Shown: in pieces, positions 53,590 through 63,860 of the stretch
How the letters are laid out: each line of letters begins with the position of its first letter
Position numbering within the stretch: position 1 is the first letter of the stretch
Assembly: GCA_944326465.1 (NCBI GenBank)
Contig: CALVEB010000009.1
Coordinates: 19,098-83,097, forward strand
Direction: 5' to 3'
DNA from: Candidatus Gastranaerophilales bacterium
Lineage (GTDB): Bacteria > Cyanobacteriota > Vampirovibrionia > Gastranaerophilales > Gastranaerophilaceae
DNA length: 64,000 nucleotides
The notes under the pieces: generated by a model
What the model was told of the DNA's origin: nothing
What the model saw: only the letters and a program-made list of their open reading frames with translations
The model's database searches: none
Position numbers and translations under genes: made by a program

Positions 53590-53706
53590 TTGCCCCTGAA
53601 AAATTACAATCTGATCCTATAATTATTATACACCATGTTTTAAGAATTTAACAAATAAGCAGTATATTTGTTAAAATTTTTAACTTTAAATTACGCGATT
53701 AATATC

Positions 53707-54666
53707 TTAACGCGTTCTGTCTTGAAGAAAAGCGGCCCCGATTACGCCGGAGAAATCACCGAGAGCGGCCTTTTTAAACTCAATTTTTTCAGCCGGAACA
53801 GGCAGAGATTTTGCGCGCGCTTTTTTGATTGTTAATTGATAAAAGAAATCAACAGCTTCAATAAGCCCGCCGCCGAGAACAATTAATTTCGGATTAATAA
53901 AATTTATTATACTTGCAATGCCGCCTGAAAGATATTCTGCAGCCTCTGTCACACATTGCGTAACCAGTTCATCATCGCGTTCAATAGATTTGCGTATCAT
54001 ACTTGAAGTTATGGCTTTACCAGCTTCAAGATAATCAAGAATACAGGATTTGCGGCCTTTTTTAAGAGCACCGACAATACGTTTTTCTATAGCAGAACGT
54101 GAGGCATAAGCCTCAAGACATCCGTGCGCACCGCAGGCGCATTGGCGCCCGTTAAGATCAACTATTACATGTCCTATTTCACCTGCTGTACCTGTTGCAC
54201 CGGTTATAATTTTACCGTCTTTTACTATTGTTGATCCGACACCGGTACCGACAAATATGCACACAAAGTCATCAGAACCTTTGGCCGCGCCGAATTTCAT
54301 TTCTCCAATCGCAGCTATTTCCACGTCATTGCCCAGATAAATCGGAATATTAAAATACGGATTTAATTCTTTTTTAAAGTTTAAATTATAGCAATCAAGA
54401 TTCGGGGCTGCAATAAGTGTACAGTTTTCCCTGTCATTCTGCCCTGCTGCTCCGATACCTATAGAACTTATATCATCCTGCTTGAGATGATTGTTTTCTA
54501 AAAGCTCATTAATACTCTCAATAATTTTACGGATTATATTTTCCGGCCCTTTTTCTTTTTTGGTCTTTTTTTTGACATGATCAACAACTTCACCGGTTTG
54601 CCTGTCGACCAGAGCCGTGAGTATCTTTGTTCCGCCTAAATCAATTCCTATTGCATACTTTTTCAT
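53707..54666 (-). CDS. ROK-family sugar kinase (glucokinase-like)
   Basis: The 319-residue protein has the ATP loop IGIDLGGTKILTALVD, the EIGHVIVD motif and the zinc cysteines CACGAHGCLEAY, all as in ROK glucokinases. The catalytic Asp is in NDVEIAAIGEMKFG. It phosphorylates glucose or a related hexose. The start at 54666 is preferred because the longer frame to 54696 would run through a palindrome. No clear ribosome site precedes it. It is 71 bases downstream of an SDR gene. Confidence 0.9.
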   Translation of the reverse strand: MKKYAIGIDLGGTKILTALVDRQTGEVVDHVKKKTKKEKGPENIIRKIIESINELLENNHLKQDDISSIGIGAAGQNDRENCTLIAAPNLDCYNLNFKKELNPYFNIPIYLGNDVEIAAIGEMKFGAAKGSDDFVCIFVGTGVGSTIVKDGKIITGATGTAGEIGHVIVDLNGRQCACGAHGCLEAYASRSAIEKRIVGALKKGRKSCILDYLEAGKAITSSMIRKSIERDDELVTQCVTEAAEYLSGGIASIINFINPKLIVLGGGLIEAVDFFYQLTIKKARAKSLPVPAEKIEFKKAALGDFSGVIGAAFLQDRTR

Positions 54667-54668
54667 AT

Positions 54669-54687
54669 ACCATATATTATATATGGT
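54669..54687 (-). promoter_or_regulatory. Perfect 19-bp palindrome before the ROK kinase gene
   Basis: ACCATATAT-T-ATATATGGT reads the same on both strands except for the centre. It begins 3 bases before the ATG and includes TATAAT on the minus strand. It could be an operator, or a hairpin at the start of the message. Confidence 0.55.
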
Positions 54688-54737
54688 AAATTTCAAAAGG
54701 CAATTTGTTATATGCGCACACTATTTAACAATAAGAA

Positions 54738-55616
54738 TTAAACAGCCTGAGTATTTTCACTAACCGCCTGTTCTTTCAGACGGTTCTGTTTTGCGCGGTT
54801 GAATTTCGCTTTCATGCCTGCCTTAATCAATTTATTTATCCAGTCCTGCGGCAATTTTGATACTATTTCCGCAAGTTTAGCATCCCATCCGACAGTATAG
54901 GAAGATTTAGGGTTAGGATTTTCAGCGGCTTCTTCTACGACTTTAACGACTTCCATTACATCGAGCCCGTAAGTTTCATTTTTGCGTGCACTGTCGAGCA
55001 TATAATCAAGTTCTTTTTCAAACCCTATCGCTGCATCTATATTTTCTTTATTTTCTTCAATTGATTTGCCCCACAGAGGAGTTGCGATTACTCCGGGTTT
55101 TACAGAAATAACCTTTATATCTCTGTGAGTTTCAAGCAGCAGGGAATTAAACATTATATCAAGAGCTCTTTTAGATGCGCAATAAGGGCTTACAAAAGGG
55201 AATATGCCAAAGCTGGATTTTGAACTGATATTTATAATCCTTCCGCCGTCAAGAAACGGAAGAAGTCTCTGTGTAAAGTCCAGATGGCCGAATGTATTAA
55301 CTTCAAACTGTTCTTTTATCTTTTTAATATCTATATTTTCTATAGCGCCTGCAACAACGCAACCGGCGACATTAATCAAACAATCAACATGTTCAGCTTT
55401 AACTTTTATAAAATTTGCTGCAAATGCAATGCTGTCAATCTGTTTAAAATCTATATAAAACGGCACAATATTATGGGATATAGATTTCAAACCCTCAACC
55501 AGCTTTTCATTCCGGTAACCTGCATAAACAATATTATCTTTTGCAAAGTGTTCACACAGAGCCTTCCCAATACCGGAGGTGGCGCCGGTTATCACAATAT
55601 TCTTTTTTTCAGGCAT
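54738..55616 (-). CDS. Short-chain dehydrogenase/reductase
   Basis: This 292-residue SDR has the cofactor motif TGATSGIG at residues 11-18, a catalytic YCASK and a longer C-terminal part with a basic stretch (KLPQDWINKLIKAGMKAKF). The length and the C-terminal extension resemble the group with retinol or sterol dehydrogenases rather than FabG. It starts 19 bases after pilC and may be read from the pilus operon. The substrate is unknown. Confidence 0.85.
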   Translation of the reverse strand: MPEKKNIVITGATSGIGKALCEHFAKDNIVYAGYRNEKLVEGLKSISHNIVPFYIDFKQIDSIAFAANFIKVKAEHVDCLINVAGCVVAGAIENIDIKKIKEQFEVNTFGHLDFTQRLLPFLDGGRIINISSKSSFGIFPFVSPYCASKRALDIMFNSLLLETHRDIKVISVKPGVIATPLWGKSIEENKENIDAAIGFEKELDYMLDSARKNETYGLDVMEVVKVVEEAAENPNPKSSYTVGWDAKLAEIVSKLPQDWINKLIKAGMKAKFNRAKQNRLKEQAVSENTQAV

Positions 55617-55635
55617 AAATAATTATCCTCTTTTT

Positions 55636-56865
55636 TTAGTCCATCATATAGGAAGCGAATAACGGCATATAAAGTGCCAGTGCAAGAGTTAAAACGATGC
55701 TGCCTATAACGAGAAGCATTATAGGTTCAATCATTTTAGTCATAGTGTCAATAATTGTATCGAGTTTTTTATCAATAAATATAGTGGCCTGATACAACAT
55801 TTCACCAAGACGACCTGATTGTTCACCTGTTGCTATCATAAACAAAATCATACGCGGCATAACACGTGTTGTACGTAATGCAACAGAAAGATGCTGACCT
55901 TGTTGAACTTTAGTGGTTGCGGTTTCAATTCTTTCTTTCAATGTATGATTGGTTAAGGTCAGGTTAGAAAGATACAAGCATTCAATAATCGGAACACCTG
56001 CATCATAACACACCTGCAATACAGAAACGAAGTTTGAAAAATTTGCAAACTGAATCAAATCAGAAAGCAACGGGATTTTTAAAACCCATTCATCAATTTT
56101 CTTTTTACTTGGCTCCCAGCGGAACAAGAAAGCGACACCGCCAACTATAGACCCGATAATCAACGGAACAAAGAACCAGTAAGTTTTCAAAAATACACCT
56201 ATGTCCATAAGCGTTTGTGTAATCCAAGGAAGCTCCCGGCCCATATTGTCAAACATTTCTTTGAATACAGGGAATACAAACATAAGCATGACCAGAACAA
56301 TGATTATTGCCAGAATAATTACAAAGGCCGGATACATCAGTGTTCCGATTACTTTACCTCTTACGGCTTCTTCTTTGGTTAAGAGTTCTAACAAACGCGC
56401 GAGGGTTTTTTCCAATTCACCGGAATCTTCACCGGCTTTACACAAACCGACATAAATCTGACCGAATTGCTGCGGATATCTTGCGATTGTATCTGCAAAA
56501 GTGGAGCCGGCCATGATTTGCCGTCTTAATTCTTTTGCAACCAGACGCACTTTCAATTTAGCCGCGTCGTTTTCAATAAACATCAGGGATTCGATAATCG
56601 GAATACCAGACTGTGCAAGAATTTGAAGGGTTGAGGTGAAGTTAATTTTATCACCAAGCCCGAGTTTTTTCATTTTTGCTACATCAAACTCTTTTCGGAC
56701 AGCTTTTTCATCTATGACCGGCTTTGACTTTTCTTCGTAAACTTTTGTCGGGACAAAACCGAGTTTGCGGATAGCTTCACGTGCCGAACGCAAATCATTT
56801 GCTTCTACTTTCCCTTTAACTACATCTCTGTTATTTTTTAATGCTACATAACTGAATATTGTCAT
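55636..56865 (-). CDS. pilC: PilC, type IV pilus inner-membrane platform protein
   Basis: PilC (GspF family) forms the inner-membrane platform of the pilus motor. The 409 residues show the N-terminal YVALKNNRDVVKGKVEA, two repeats of the T2SF domain (LQILAQSGIPIIESL and LQVCYDAGVPIIECL), and three membrane helices around residues 175-195, 225-245 and 380-400. It follows pilB with 14 bases between. Confidence 0.95.
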   Translation of the reverse strand: MTIFSYVALKNNRDVVKGKVEANDLRSAREAIRKLGFVPTKVYEEKSKPVIDEKAVRKEFDVAKMKKLGLGDKINFTSTLQILAQSGIPIIESLMFIENDAAKLKVRLVAKELRRQIMAGSTFADTIARYPQQFGQIYVGLCKAGEDSGELEKTLARLLELLTKEEAVRGKVIGTLMYPAFVIILAIIIVLVMLMFVFPVFKEMFDNMGRELPWITQTLMDIGVFLKTYWFFVPLIIGSIVGGVAFLFRWEPSKKKIDEWVLKIPLLSDLIQFANFSNFVSVLQVCYDAGVPIIECLYLSNLTLTNHTLKERIETATTKVQQGQHLSVALRTTRVMPRMILFMIATGEQSGRLGEMLYQATIFIDKKLDTIIDTMTKMIEPIMLLVIGSIVLTLALALYMPLFASYMMD

Positions 56866-56879
56866 TAATTATACACCTG

Positions 56880-58892
56880 CTATTCACTTGCCATACCAAG
56901 TACTCTTATGAATTCATTAATAGTAGTTTCGCCGTTGAGGATATGTTTTATACAAGAATTATGGAGAGTTCTCATACCATGTTTAACGGCAGTTTCTTCG
57001 ATTTCCAAATCGTGCGCGCCCATTGCAATAAGTTTTTTGATATCTTTTGTAATAGGCATAATTTCATAGACGCCGAGACGTCCTCTGTATCCGGTAAAAT
57101 CACATTTATTACATCCTTTTGATCTGTAGATAGGCTGCTTGAGGAAGTCTTGAATATCATCTTCGTTTGTAAATATCTGACTTGCTTCTTCGTAAGTTGG
57201 ATAGTATTCTTCTTTGCAGTCATCACAGAGTTTTCTGACAAGACGCTGAGCTATGACACCGGTCAAGGTAGAGGATACCAGATAATCTTTCGCACCCATT
57301 TCAATCAAACGCGTAACAGTTGCGGCCGCAGAATTTGTGTGAACGGTACTTAACACAAGGTGCCCTGTCAAAGCAGCGGATATCGCGATTTCAAGAGTTT
57401 CATAGTCACGAATTTCACCGACAAGTATAATATCAGGGTCCTGTCTTAATATCGCACGCATACAGGATGCGAATGTAATACCTGCTTTCGGGTTAATCTG
57501 AGATTGGTTAATACCTTCAAGCTTAATTTCTATCGGGTCTTCAATTGTAGTGATATTAACCGCTTCATCATTCAAACTTTTCAATACAGAATACAATGTC
57601 GTTGTTTTACCTGATCCTGTAGGACCTGAAGTCAGGATAATACCGTTTGGACAGGTAATCATAGCTTTGATTTTTGTAATATCGTCGTCAAAAGCTCCGA
57701 CAAGATGTATTTGCTTATCGGCAGCATTCAAACTAACAGCAGGCGCAAGTACACGGATTACGACTTTTTCTTTGCCGGATACAGGCAGGGTGTTTATACG
57801 GAAGTCATAAGATGCGTTTTTGTATTTAATTGAGAATGTACCGTCCTGCGGACGCCTGTGTTCAGCGATATTCATACGGGATAAGACCTTGAAACGAGCG
57901 ATAATTGAGGATTCGACCTTAGGCGGAATATCCAGCACTTTTTGCAGCATGCCGTCTTTTCTGTAACGTACTATATAACCTTGCAGACGCGGCTCAAGGT
58001 GAATATCGGAAACCTTACTGTCTATAGCGTTTGTAATAATCTGGTTAACAAATTTTGCAACGGAACCGGTTGAATCCTGCAATTCACTGTCAACCTGTTC
58101 CCAGAGAGATTCTTCCTGCTCAAACTCGGCTGATTCCTGCTCAATCTGCTTGATTATTTTCTGTGTTTCTTTTTTCTGGGTGCTAAAGAAGGTGTTCAGT
58201 GAGGTTTCAAACTCATAATGAGTCATCAAAAGTTGTTTAGGGTTTTGTCCGGTGAGGTAGATAATTTCTTTCAAAACCTCGGGACGCACAGGCTGAACAA
58301 CGCCGAGTACAAGCGTTTTTCCGTCAGAAGATATAGGTATTATCTGATTTGTTTTGATAAAATCTTCCGGCAGAATGTTGACAAACTTTTCTTGCTTTGA
58401 GAGCAATTCAGGTGTCACCATGTCCAAACCGGTTTGCATATGCAGTATTTCTTTTAATTGTGCAAGTGTAATAAATCCAAGCTTGAAAAGAGTTGAACCG
58501 ATAGGAGTTTTGGAACGCTTGCTTTCTGCTAACGCCTGTAATAACTGAACATCTGTTATATATCCGCGCTGGATAAGCAATTCACCGAGTTTTTCCTGTT
58601 TCTGTGCCCCTTCTTCTTCCAGAAAGAATTTTTCGTCATCGTTTCTGAATGATGTGATAAGATATTCCAGATCATGATCAGGTATTTGGATAAACTTAAC
58701 CTGCTGCGGAAAATATTCTTTTAATTTAGAATTAATCAACGACTTGTCAGAAGAACTGTTAATGGCAACGAACAAAAAATTATCCCTGACACTAATTGGA
58801 ACAAATTTATATTGTTCCATTAGTGATTGTTCAACTTTATTTAGTATCTGTAGATTGACACTATTTTTTAATCTTGATAATAATTCATTCAT
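56880..58892 (-). CDS. pilB: PilB, type IV pilus extension ATPase
   Basis: PilB powers pilus assembly. The 670-residue protein has an N-terminal MshEN-type region (LGELLIQRGYITDVQLLQAL), Walker A GPTGSGKTTTLYSVL, the Walker B region ILVGEIRDYETLEIA, and a zinc tetracysteine (CDDCKEEYY and CNKCDFTGYRG). MshEN-type domains can bind cyclic-di-GMP, which fits the GGDEF protein nearby, although I cannot judge the binding residues. It follows pilQ by 15 bases. Confidence 0.95.
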   Translation of the reverse strand: MNELLSRLKNSVNLQILNKVEQSLMEQYKFVPISVRDNFLFVAINSSSDKSLINSKLKEYFPQQVKFIQIPDHDLEYLITSFRNDDEKFFLEEEGAQKQEKLGELLIQRGYITDVQLLQALAESKRSKTPIGSTLFKLGFITLAQLKEILHMQTGLDMVTPELLSKQEKFVNILPEDFIKTNQIIPISSDGKTLVLGVVQPVRPEVLKEIIYLTGQNPKQLLMTHYEFETSLNTFFSTQKKETQKIIKQIEQESAEFEQEESLWEQVDSELQDSTGSVAKFVNQIITNAIDSKVSDIHLEPRLQGYIVRYRKDGMLQKVLDIPPKVESSIIARFKVLSRMNIAEHRRPQDGTFSIKYKNASYDFRINTLPVSGKEKVVIRVLAPAVSLNAADKQIHLVGAFDDDITKIKAMITCPNGIILTSGPTGSGKTTTLYSVLKSLNDEAVNITTIEDPIEIKLEGINQSQINPKAGITFASCMRAILRQDPDIILVGEIRDYETLEIAISAALTGHLVLSTVHTNSAAATVTRLIEMGAKDYLVSSTLTGVIAQRLVRKLCDDCKEEYYPTYEEASQIFTNEDDIQDFLKQPIYRSKGCNKCDFTGYRGRLGVYEIMPITKDIKKLIAMGAHDLEIEETAVKHGMRTLHNSCIKHILNGETTINEFIRVLGMASE

Positions 58893-58907
58893 TTCAATTT
58901 TATGTCA

Positions 58908-60758
58908 TTACAATGTTTCTTCTTCTTGCTGAGGAGCCGCATCCTCGGTATCAATAACGATTTTCGGTGTTATCATGATAATCATTTCTTCTTTGCTTCT
59001 GTCTTTACTTGAACTTCTGAACAAAGCCCCTACAACCGGTATGTCACCTAAGAACGGTATTTTGTTTACCTGCTTGGTATCTTCTTCTCTTATCATACCA
59101 CCAATTACAAGAGTTTCACCGTCTTTGATACGTACATTCTTTAATGTCAGGTTACGTCTTTGCAATAAGGTTGCGGCGAGATTACGAACCCCATCTCTTT
59201 CTTCATAAACAGAATCAGCAACCGTTGCATAATCAGGTTCAATATTAAGTGTTACATATCCTTCTGGACTGATAAACGGTGTTATAGTAATTTTAATACC
59301 ATTATCATCAGCTATCTCATATGTTCTCTGAACACCGCCTGCAAGTCCTCCTGCCGCTGATAATGATGCCTGAACAGCTTTCACATAGTCAGAGGTGAGA
59401 TCTATTACGGATTCTTGTCCATTGGTAATTAAAATTCTAGGGTTAGCAACAACACGACCTTTTCTGTTTTCTATCAAATATCTGATTGCATATGTAAGTG
59501 CAGTATGACCAGAACGAGCTAACTTATTATCTTGTCCCGGAACACTCTCAGGACGACCTGTTATAAATATAGGATACTGATTACCATCGGAATCGGTCGC
59601 CGATTGTATCTGTGTACCATTGAAGTTAGCAGAGAAGTGCTTACTCCAGAAAGCCCACTGGTTCTGGAACTCACGGCTGCCTGATTCTGTCAATTCAACA
59701 ATTGACATTTCAAGATATGCCATAGGTTGTTTTTTGTCAGAATCTTCAATAAATTCTCTTATCATATCAATCTGTTCCGGAGAGCCGCCGACAACCTTGA
59801 TTACACCTAATTGTGTGTAATAAGATACTGCCATGTTTTGCAGCGGAACTGATACGATATTATTTTCTTCAATCTTTGTTGCGACTGTGCAGGCAACAAC
59901 ACCGCCGCCGAGTGTCAGCGGTTCTTCATCCGGTTCTTCGATAATATCACTGTCATCACCGGTTTCGATTGTATCGGAGTCACTTGATTCACCTTCTGTT
60001 CCAACAGTAGCCTTCAACAGTGTATTACATACCATATCCGCCATTTCAGCAGGGGTTGTATGTTTTACGGTGAATGTTGCTATTTCCGGTTTTTTATCAA
60101 ATTTTTCAACTATTTTCTTTGCTATTTCAGCATCATTTTTAGAGCCCATAATAAGAATTTCGTTTCTTGCAGGGTTAGTAACAGCTATTTCTGACCCTGA
60201 AAATCCCGGGCGTTTGAGCGTAAATATATTTTTATTTAAGAACAGAGCAATTGCAGCGGCATCAACGTATTTTACAGGTATCAAACTCATTTCCTGTTTC
60301 ATTGCAGTGAAATTCTGATCGGTAGCAGAGGCAACGAGTATTGTATTGCCTTCTTTTGCATAAGTAAGTCCTGCTGTTTCAAGAACCATATCAAACGCAT
60401 CGTTCAACGGCACATCAACAAGGTCAAGTGTAATTTTGCCGTTAACCGAGTTATAGAAAATTATGTTCATGCCAGCCTTGTCTGCAAACATTCTCAAAAC
60501 CTGTTTTACATCAGATTCTCTCAAGCTGAGGTTAATCGGGATTTTTTTGTCTGTTAATCTGACATCACCTTTCAACCGCATTGAAGCAGCTTTGTTTTCT
60601 CTCAATGCAGGTTTATCAACAACTGCATTTTGCTGAACATAATCTTCAATCGTGCCGATATTTTCAACACCGACTGCGCTCAATACTGACAGATGCGACA
60701 AACAGAATGTTGTCAACATCATACCTGCAATAATCTTTTTAAAAATAGTTGTGTTCAT
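58908..60758 (-). CDS. pilQ: PilQ-type secretin
   Basis: PilQ forms the outer-membrane gate. The 616 residues start with a signal peptide (GMMLTTFCLSHLSVLSAVG), followed by N-domains with INLSLRESDVKQVLRMFADKA (secretin/TonB short N-terminal domain) and VKHTTPAEMADMVCNTLL, an acidic linker, and the C-terminal secretin core with RVVANPRILITNGQESVI and LKNVRIKDGETLVIGGMI, then VPVVGALF. It is read after pilP with 49 bases between. Confidence 0.93.
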   Translation of the reverse strand: MNTTIFKKIIAGMMLTTFCLSHLSVLSAVGVENIGTIEDYVQQNAVVDKPALRENKAASMRLKGDVRLTDKKIPINLSLRESDVKQVLRMFADKAGMNIIFYNSVNGKITLDLVDVPLNDAFDMVLETAGLTYAKEGNTILVASATDQNFTAMKQEMSLIPVKYVDAAAIALFLNKNIFTLKRPGFSGSEIAVTNPARNEILIMGSKNDAEIAKKIVEKFDKKPEIATFTVKHTTPAEMADMVCNTLLKATVGTEGESSDSDTIETGDDSDIIEEPDEEPLTLGGGVVACTVATKIEENNIVSVPLQNMAVSYYTQLGVIKVVGGSPEQIDMIREFIEDSDKKQPMAYLEMSIVELTESGSREFQNQWAFWSKHFSANFNGTQIQSATDSDGNQYPIFITGRPESVPGQDNKLARSGHTALTYAIRYLIENRKGRVVANPRILITNGQESVIDLTSDYVKAVQASLSAAGGLAGGVQRTYEIADDNGIKITITPFISPEGYVTLNIEPDYATVADSVYEERDGVRNLAATLLQRRNLTLKNVRIKDGETLVIGGMIREEDTKQVNKIPFLGDIPVVGALFRSSSKDRSKEEMIIMITPKIVIDTEDAAPQQEEETL

Positions 60759-60807
60759 TTTAGCTCCTGCTCTTATTATTTTTTATCATTAATTCTTGTT
60801 TAAACCA

Positions 60808-61491
60808 TTATCTTCGCCGTGCACTGCCAAAACTATCGTTTACATAGTTCATGTCCTCACCCGAGAACATCTCACCGACACCTGCACGATAAGTGTTTAC
60901 GCCCAATTGCACTGTCACGGTTGACGGTGAAATTGCAAGCACTTTGTAATTATTTATAGTTTCTCCTGTACGAACAAGATAATCCGTATCATTAATATTC
61001 AATATTGCTGACGGATTGTATCTGTCATACATAATACCTGAAACCTTTGTTTTAACGACATCAACAGCGGTTTGGTCATACCCTGCAGATTCCGGCGGCG
61101 GAACCATATAATAAGGCATCTTCGCCGTCGGCGCTGAAAGTGCTGCTATTGCCTCATAATCAGCAGATGGCAAAAACGGATCTGCACGCCCCGTATCTTC
61201 CAGCGAAATAGTGACCATTGTATCGGTATTTTGCTGTGCAGCGACAACCTCTATATCATCTGCCGGAGTTTTTTCTTCCGGTGCAGCTGCTACAGGTACC
61301 TCATTATCCAACTCTTCTACTGACGCATTATTCTTATGCGCAGAAGTTACAATACCTATTATCGCAATAAGTACAGCCAGTATCCCGACAAGTATCTGCA
61401 TATAACGCCGTTTGTACCAAACCTTGTCTTTTTCGCTATCTATGTAGATTTTTAGCTTTTCTTTAAGTTTTTCAATAATGTCTTTTATCAC
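60808..61491 (-). CDS. pilP: PilP-like pilus alignment protein with a single membrane helix
   Basis: PilP links the inner-membrane complex to the secretin. This 227-residue protein has a charged cytoplasmic N-terminus (about residues 1-31), one membrane helix (MQILVGILAVLIAIIGIVTS), a Pro/Ala/Glu-rich linker, and a periplasmic domain with GRADPFLPSADYEA (the PilP DPF mark) and YLVRTGETINNYKVLAISPS. The GTG at 61491 has AGGTGG just upstream. It lacks a lipobox, so it is anchored by a helix like GspC. The pilMNO genes are not adjacent. Confidence 0.8.
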   Translation of the reverse strand: MIKDIIEKLKEKLKIYIDSEKDKVWYKRRYMQILVGILAVLIAIIGIVTSAHKNNASVEELDNEVPVAAAPEEKTPADDIEVVAAQQNTDTMVTISLEDTGRADPFLPSADYEAIAALSAPTAKMPYYMVPPPESAGYDQTAVDVVKTKVSGIMYDRYNPSAILNINDTDYLVRTGETINNYKVLAISPSTVTVQLGVNTYRAGVGEMFSGEDMNYVNDSFGSARRR

Positions 61492-61656
61492 TTGCCACCT
61501 ATTTCTATACGGATTAATTATAATAGAAGTTTCATAAAATAGTATCAACTTTTTAGTGTATTTATATTAAAAAATATCAGAATACTATCTTCTAATATAA
61601 TCATAACATATATTACAAATAAAGGCAAAAATTTAAAAAAGCTTATAAAACCAACA

Positions 61657-62514
61657 TTAGCTAAAATTATTTGTAATCGTATGGATATATTCCAAAACCT
61701 GTGCAAGATATTTTAAATCCGCATTGCCATTTAAAACAAAATCCGCGTCATTTCTGCAAGGGCGAACATGTTTTGAGCCGGTATGTTCAAGATAATTCCA
61801 GTGCTGAATAGCTTTGTCATAATTCTGGTTTCTTTCTTCGCATGCCCGTTTCATAAACCTTGCTTTGCGGATATCATTATCGGCTTCAACATAAATTTTT
61901 ACATCAAAAATATCCTTAATCTCGTCATACATTGTTGCAATACCTTCAACAACAATGATTTTTTCTGATGCGATATCCAGAGCATTAGGTACAGACACGC
62001 CGGTTCCGTTCGGCAAATACATCGGAGCCTTGATATCAATCCCGTCTGACAAATCCACAAGATCGCTTCTCAATATTTCCATCTGAAAACTCTTTGGCGA
62101 ATCAATATCATATCCGCTTTCTACAAGACTGTCAAAACTGCCGTACTTACTGATTAACGCCGAAATATCAGAAAAATAATTATCCGTACTTAATACAGAA
62201 ACCGGCATTTCATACTGTCCGATAATATTTTTTATCTTTTTGCATATCGTAGATTTACCGGAAGCGGATTCACCCGTAATACCTATCAAAAGCCGTTTGC
62301 GAGGATTGTTAATCAAACGTCTTGAAAATCTTGAAATGAAATCCGGATTAACCTCTTTAAAAATAGGATTTTCACATTTTTTGTCATGTGCCAGTATCTG
62401 CCGGAATTTAGTCTGCAAATAAAACGCAAGCAATTCACGCCCTGTTCTGGAGTTAAAATCAGGTTTCAGAATCTTGTCGGTTGAGTATAATTCTTTGTCA
62501 ATAAGTCCTTGCAT
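61657..62514 (-). CDS. Uridine-kinase-like P-loop kinase
   Basis: The 285-residue protein has Walker A GITGESASGKSTICKKI (GxxxxGKS/T), then STDNYFSDISA, and VVEGIATMYDEIKDIFDVKIYVE. These are the uridine kinase or phosphoribulokinase family blocks. Uridine kinases are shorter, about 210 residues; here an N-terminal extension of about 70 residues precedes the P-loop. The substrate could be uridine, pantothenate or a sugar phosphate. Confidence 0.8.
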   Translation of the reverse strand: MQGLIDKELYSTDKILKPDFNSRTGRELLAFYLQTKFRQILAHDKKCENPIFKEVNPDFISRFSRRLINNPRKRLLIGITGESASGKSTICKKIKNIIGQYEMPVSVLSTDNYFSDISALISKYGSFDSLVESGYDIDSPKSFQMEILRSDLVDLSDGIDIKAPMYLPNGTGVSVPNALDIASEKIIVVEGIATMYDEIKDIFDVKIYVEADNDIRKARFMKRACEERNQNYDKAIQHWNYLEHTGSKHVRPCRNDADFVLNGNADLKYLAQVLEYIHTITNNFS

Positions 62515-62678
62515 TACATTTCCTATTTTGAAATATGCATTATATAATACACAAGAAAAAAAAAATTTGCCATATTTTTTGAAATTATTAAAGTTTTATT
62601 AACTCATTAAAAAATAATTAAAAAAATCCGGTTATTGTAAAAAATATATTATTATAATATTAATAGGAGACTAAAAGC

Positions 62679-63746
62679 ATGCAATATAAAGATTATTATG
62701 AAATACTGGGTGTAAAGCGTGACGCAACAGAAGCAGAAATAAAATCCGCATACAGAAAGCTTGCGCGCAAATACCACCCTGACGTAAACAAAACAAAAGA
62801 AGCTGAAAGTAAATTTAAAGATATAAACGAAGCTTACGAAGTATTAGGCGACAAACAGAAACGCCAGCGTTACGACAGCCTCGGTGCAAACTGGCAGGGG
62901 GGCGCCGAATACACACCTCCTCCGGGATTTGAACAGTTTAACTTTGGCGGCGGACAGGGCTATCAAACCTTCAATTTCGGCGGCGATATGGGCGGATTTT
63001 CAGACTTTTTCAGTTCACTATTCGGCGATATGATGAGCGGACAAATGGGCGGACAATCTTCCCGCCGCACAAGAAGTGCCTTTGAAGGTTTTGATTTTGG
63101 CACAGCAGGAGCCGCAGGCGCCGGTCGCAGTTCAAGAACTTCAAAAACAGCACGCGAAGCCCAGACTATGAACGAAAATCTTGACGTTACAAAAACTTTA
63201 AACGTAACAGCAAAAGATCTGTTTGATCAAAAACCGATTACAGTAAAATTCAACGAAATAGAACGTTGCAATCAGTGCCCGCCAAACGGCGGCTACTGTT
63301 CAGTATGCGGAGGCACAGGGATTAGAACAGAGCAAAAATCAATCAAGGTAAAACTTCCGCCTGAAATAAAAGAAGGTCAAAAAGTCCGTGTCAGAGGCGA
63401 AGGCAAAGGCGACACACGCGGACAAAAAGGTGATTTATACCTTGTTATAAATATAAAAGACAAAGAATATGATGTAGACGGTATTGACTTAACCAAAGAT
63501 GTTGAAATAACGCCTCCGGAAGCTGTTTTGGGCTGTAAAAAGGAAATTTCTACGTTACACGGAAACATCGGGATAAAAATTCCGCCAAAAACCTCGAGCG
63601 GTCAAATGTTAAGATTGAAAAATTTAGGACTGCCGAAAAAATCCGGCGGTTTCGGGAATTTGAACGCAAGAGTAAAAATCGTGATACCAAAAGATATTTC
63701 CGCCAAACAAATCGAATTGTATAAACAGATCCAAAACCTCGGATAA
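62679..63746 (+). CDS. DnaJ-like (J-domain) chaperone with a reduced zinc region
   Basis: The J-domain at residues 1-70 has the HPD motif (KYHPDVNK) that stimulates DnaK. A Gly/Phe-rich segment (about 75-150, [18 protein letters not shown]) follows, then a substrate-binding region with the single module [18 protein letters not shown], where type I DnaJ has four CxxCxGxG repeats. The C-terminal domain ends in [19 protein letters not shown] and so on. At 355 residues it lies between DnaJ and CbpA. AGGAG precedes the ATG. A terminator follows. Confidence 0.9.
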   Translation: MQYKDYYEILGVKRDATEAEIKSAYRKLARKYHPDVNKTKEAESKFKDINEAYEVLGDKQKRQRYDSLGANWQGGAEYTPPPGFEQFNFGGGQGYQTFNFGGDMGGFSDFFSSLFGDMMSGQMGGQSSRRTRSAFEGFDFGTAGAAGAGRSSRTSKTAREAQTMNENLDVTKTLNVTAKDLFDQKPITVKFNEIERCNQCPPNGGYCSVCGGTGIRTEQKSIKVKLPPEIKEGQKVRVRGEGKGDTRGQKGDLYLVINIKDKEYDVDGIDLTKDVEITPPEAVLGCKKEISTLHGNIGIKIPPKTSSGQMLRLKNLGLPKKSGGFGNLNARVKIVIPKDISAKQIELYKQIQNLG

Positions 63747-63752
63747 AATCAA

Positions 63753-63784
63753 AAACGGTGCCGCTTTCAGGACACCGTTTTTTG
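63753..63784 (+). terminator. Intrinsic terminator of the DnaJ-like gene
   Basis: AAACGGTG (63753-63760) pairs with CACCGTTT (63773-63780), followed by TTT. Strong. Confidence 0.85.
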
Positions 63785-63860
63785 TTATGCTTAATAAAAG
63801 GGTTGCAGAAAATCAAACAATACGCTATAATATATATGTGAGTATAAAAGAGGATTCTTA

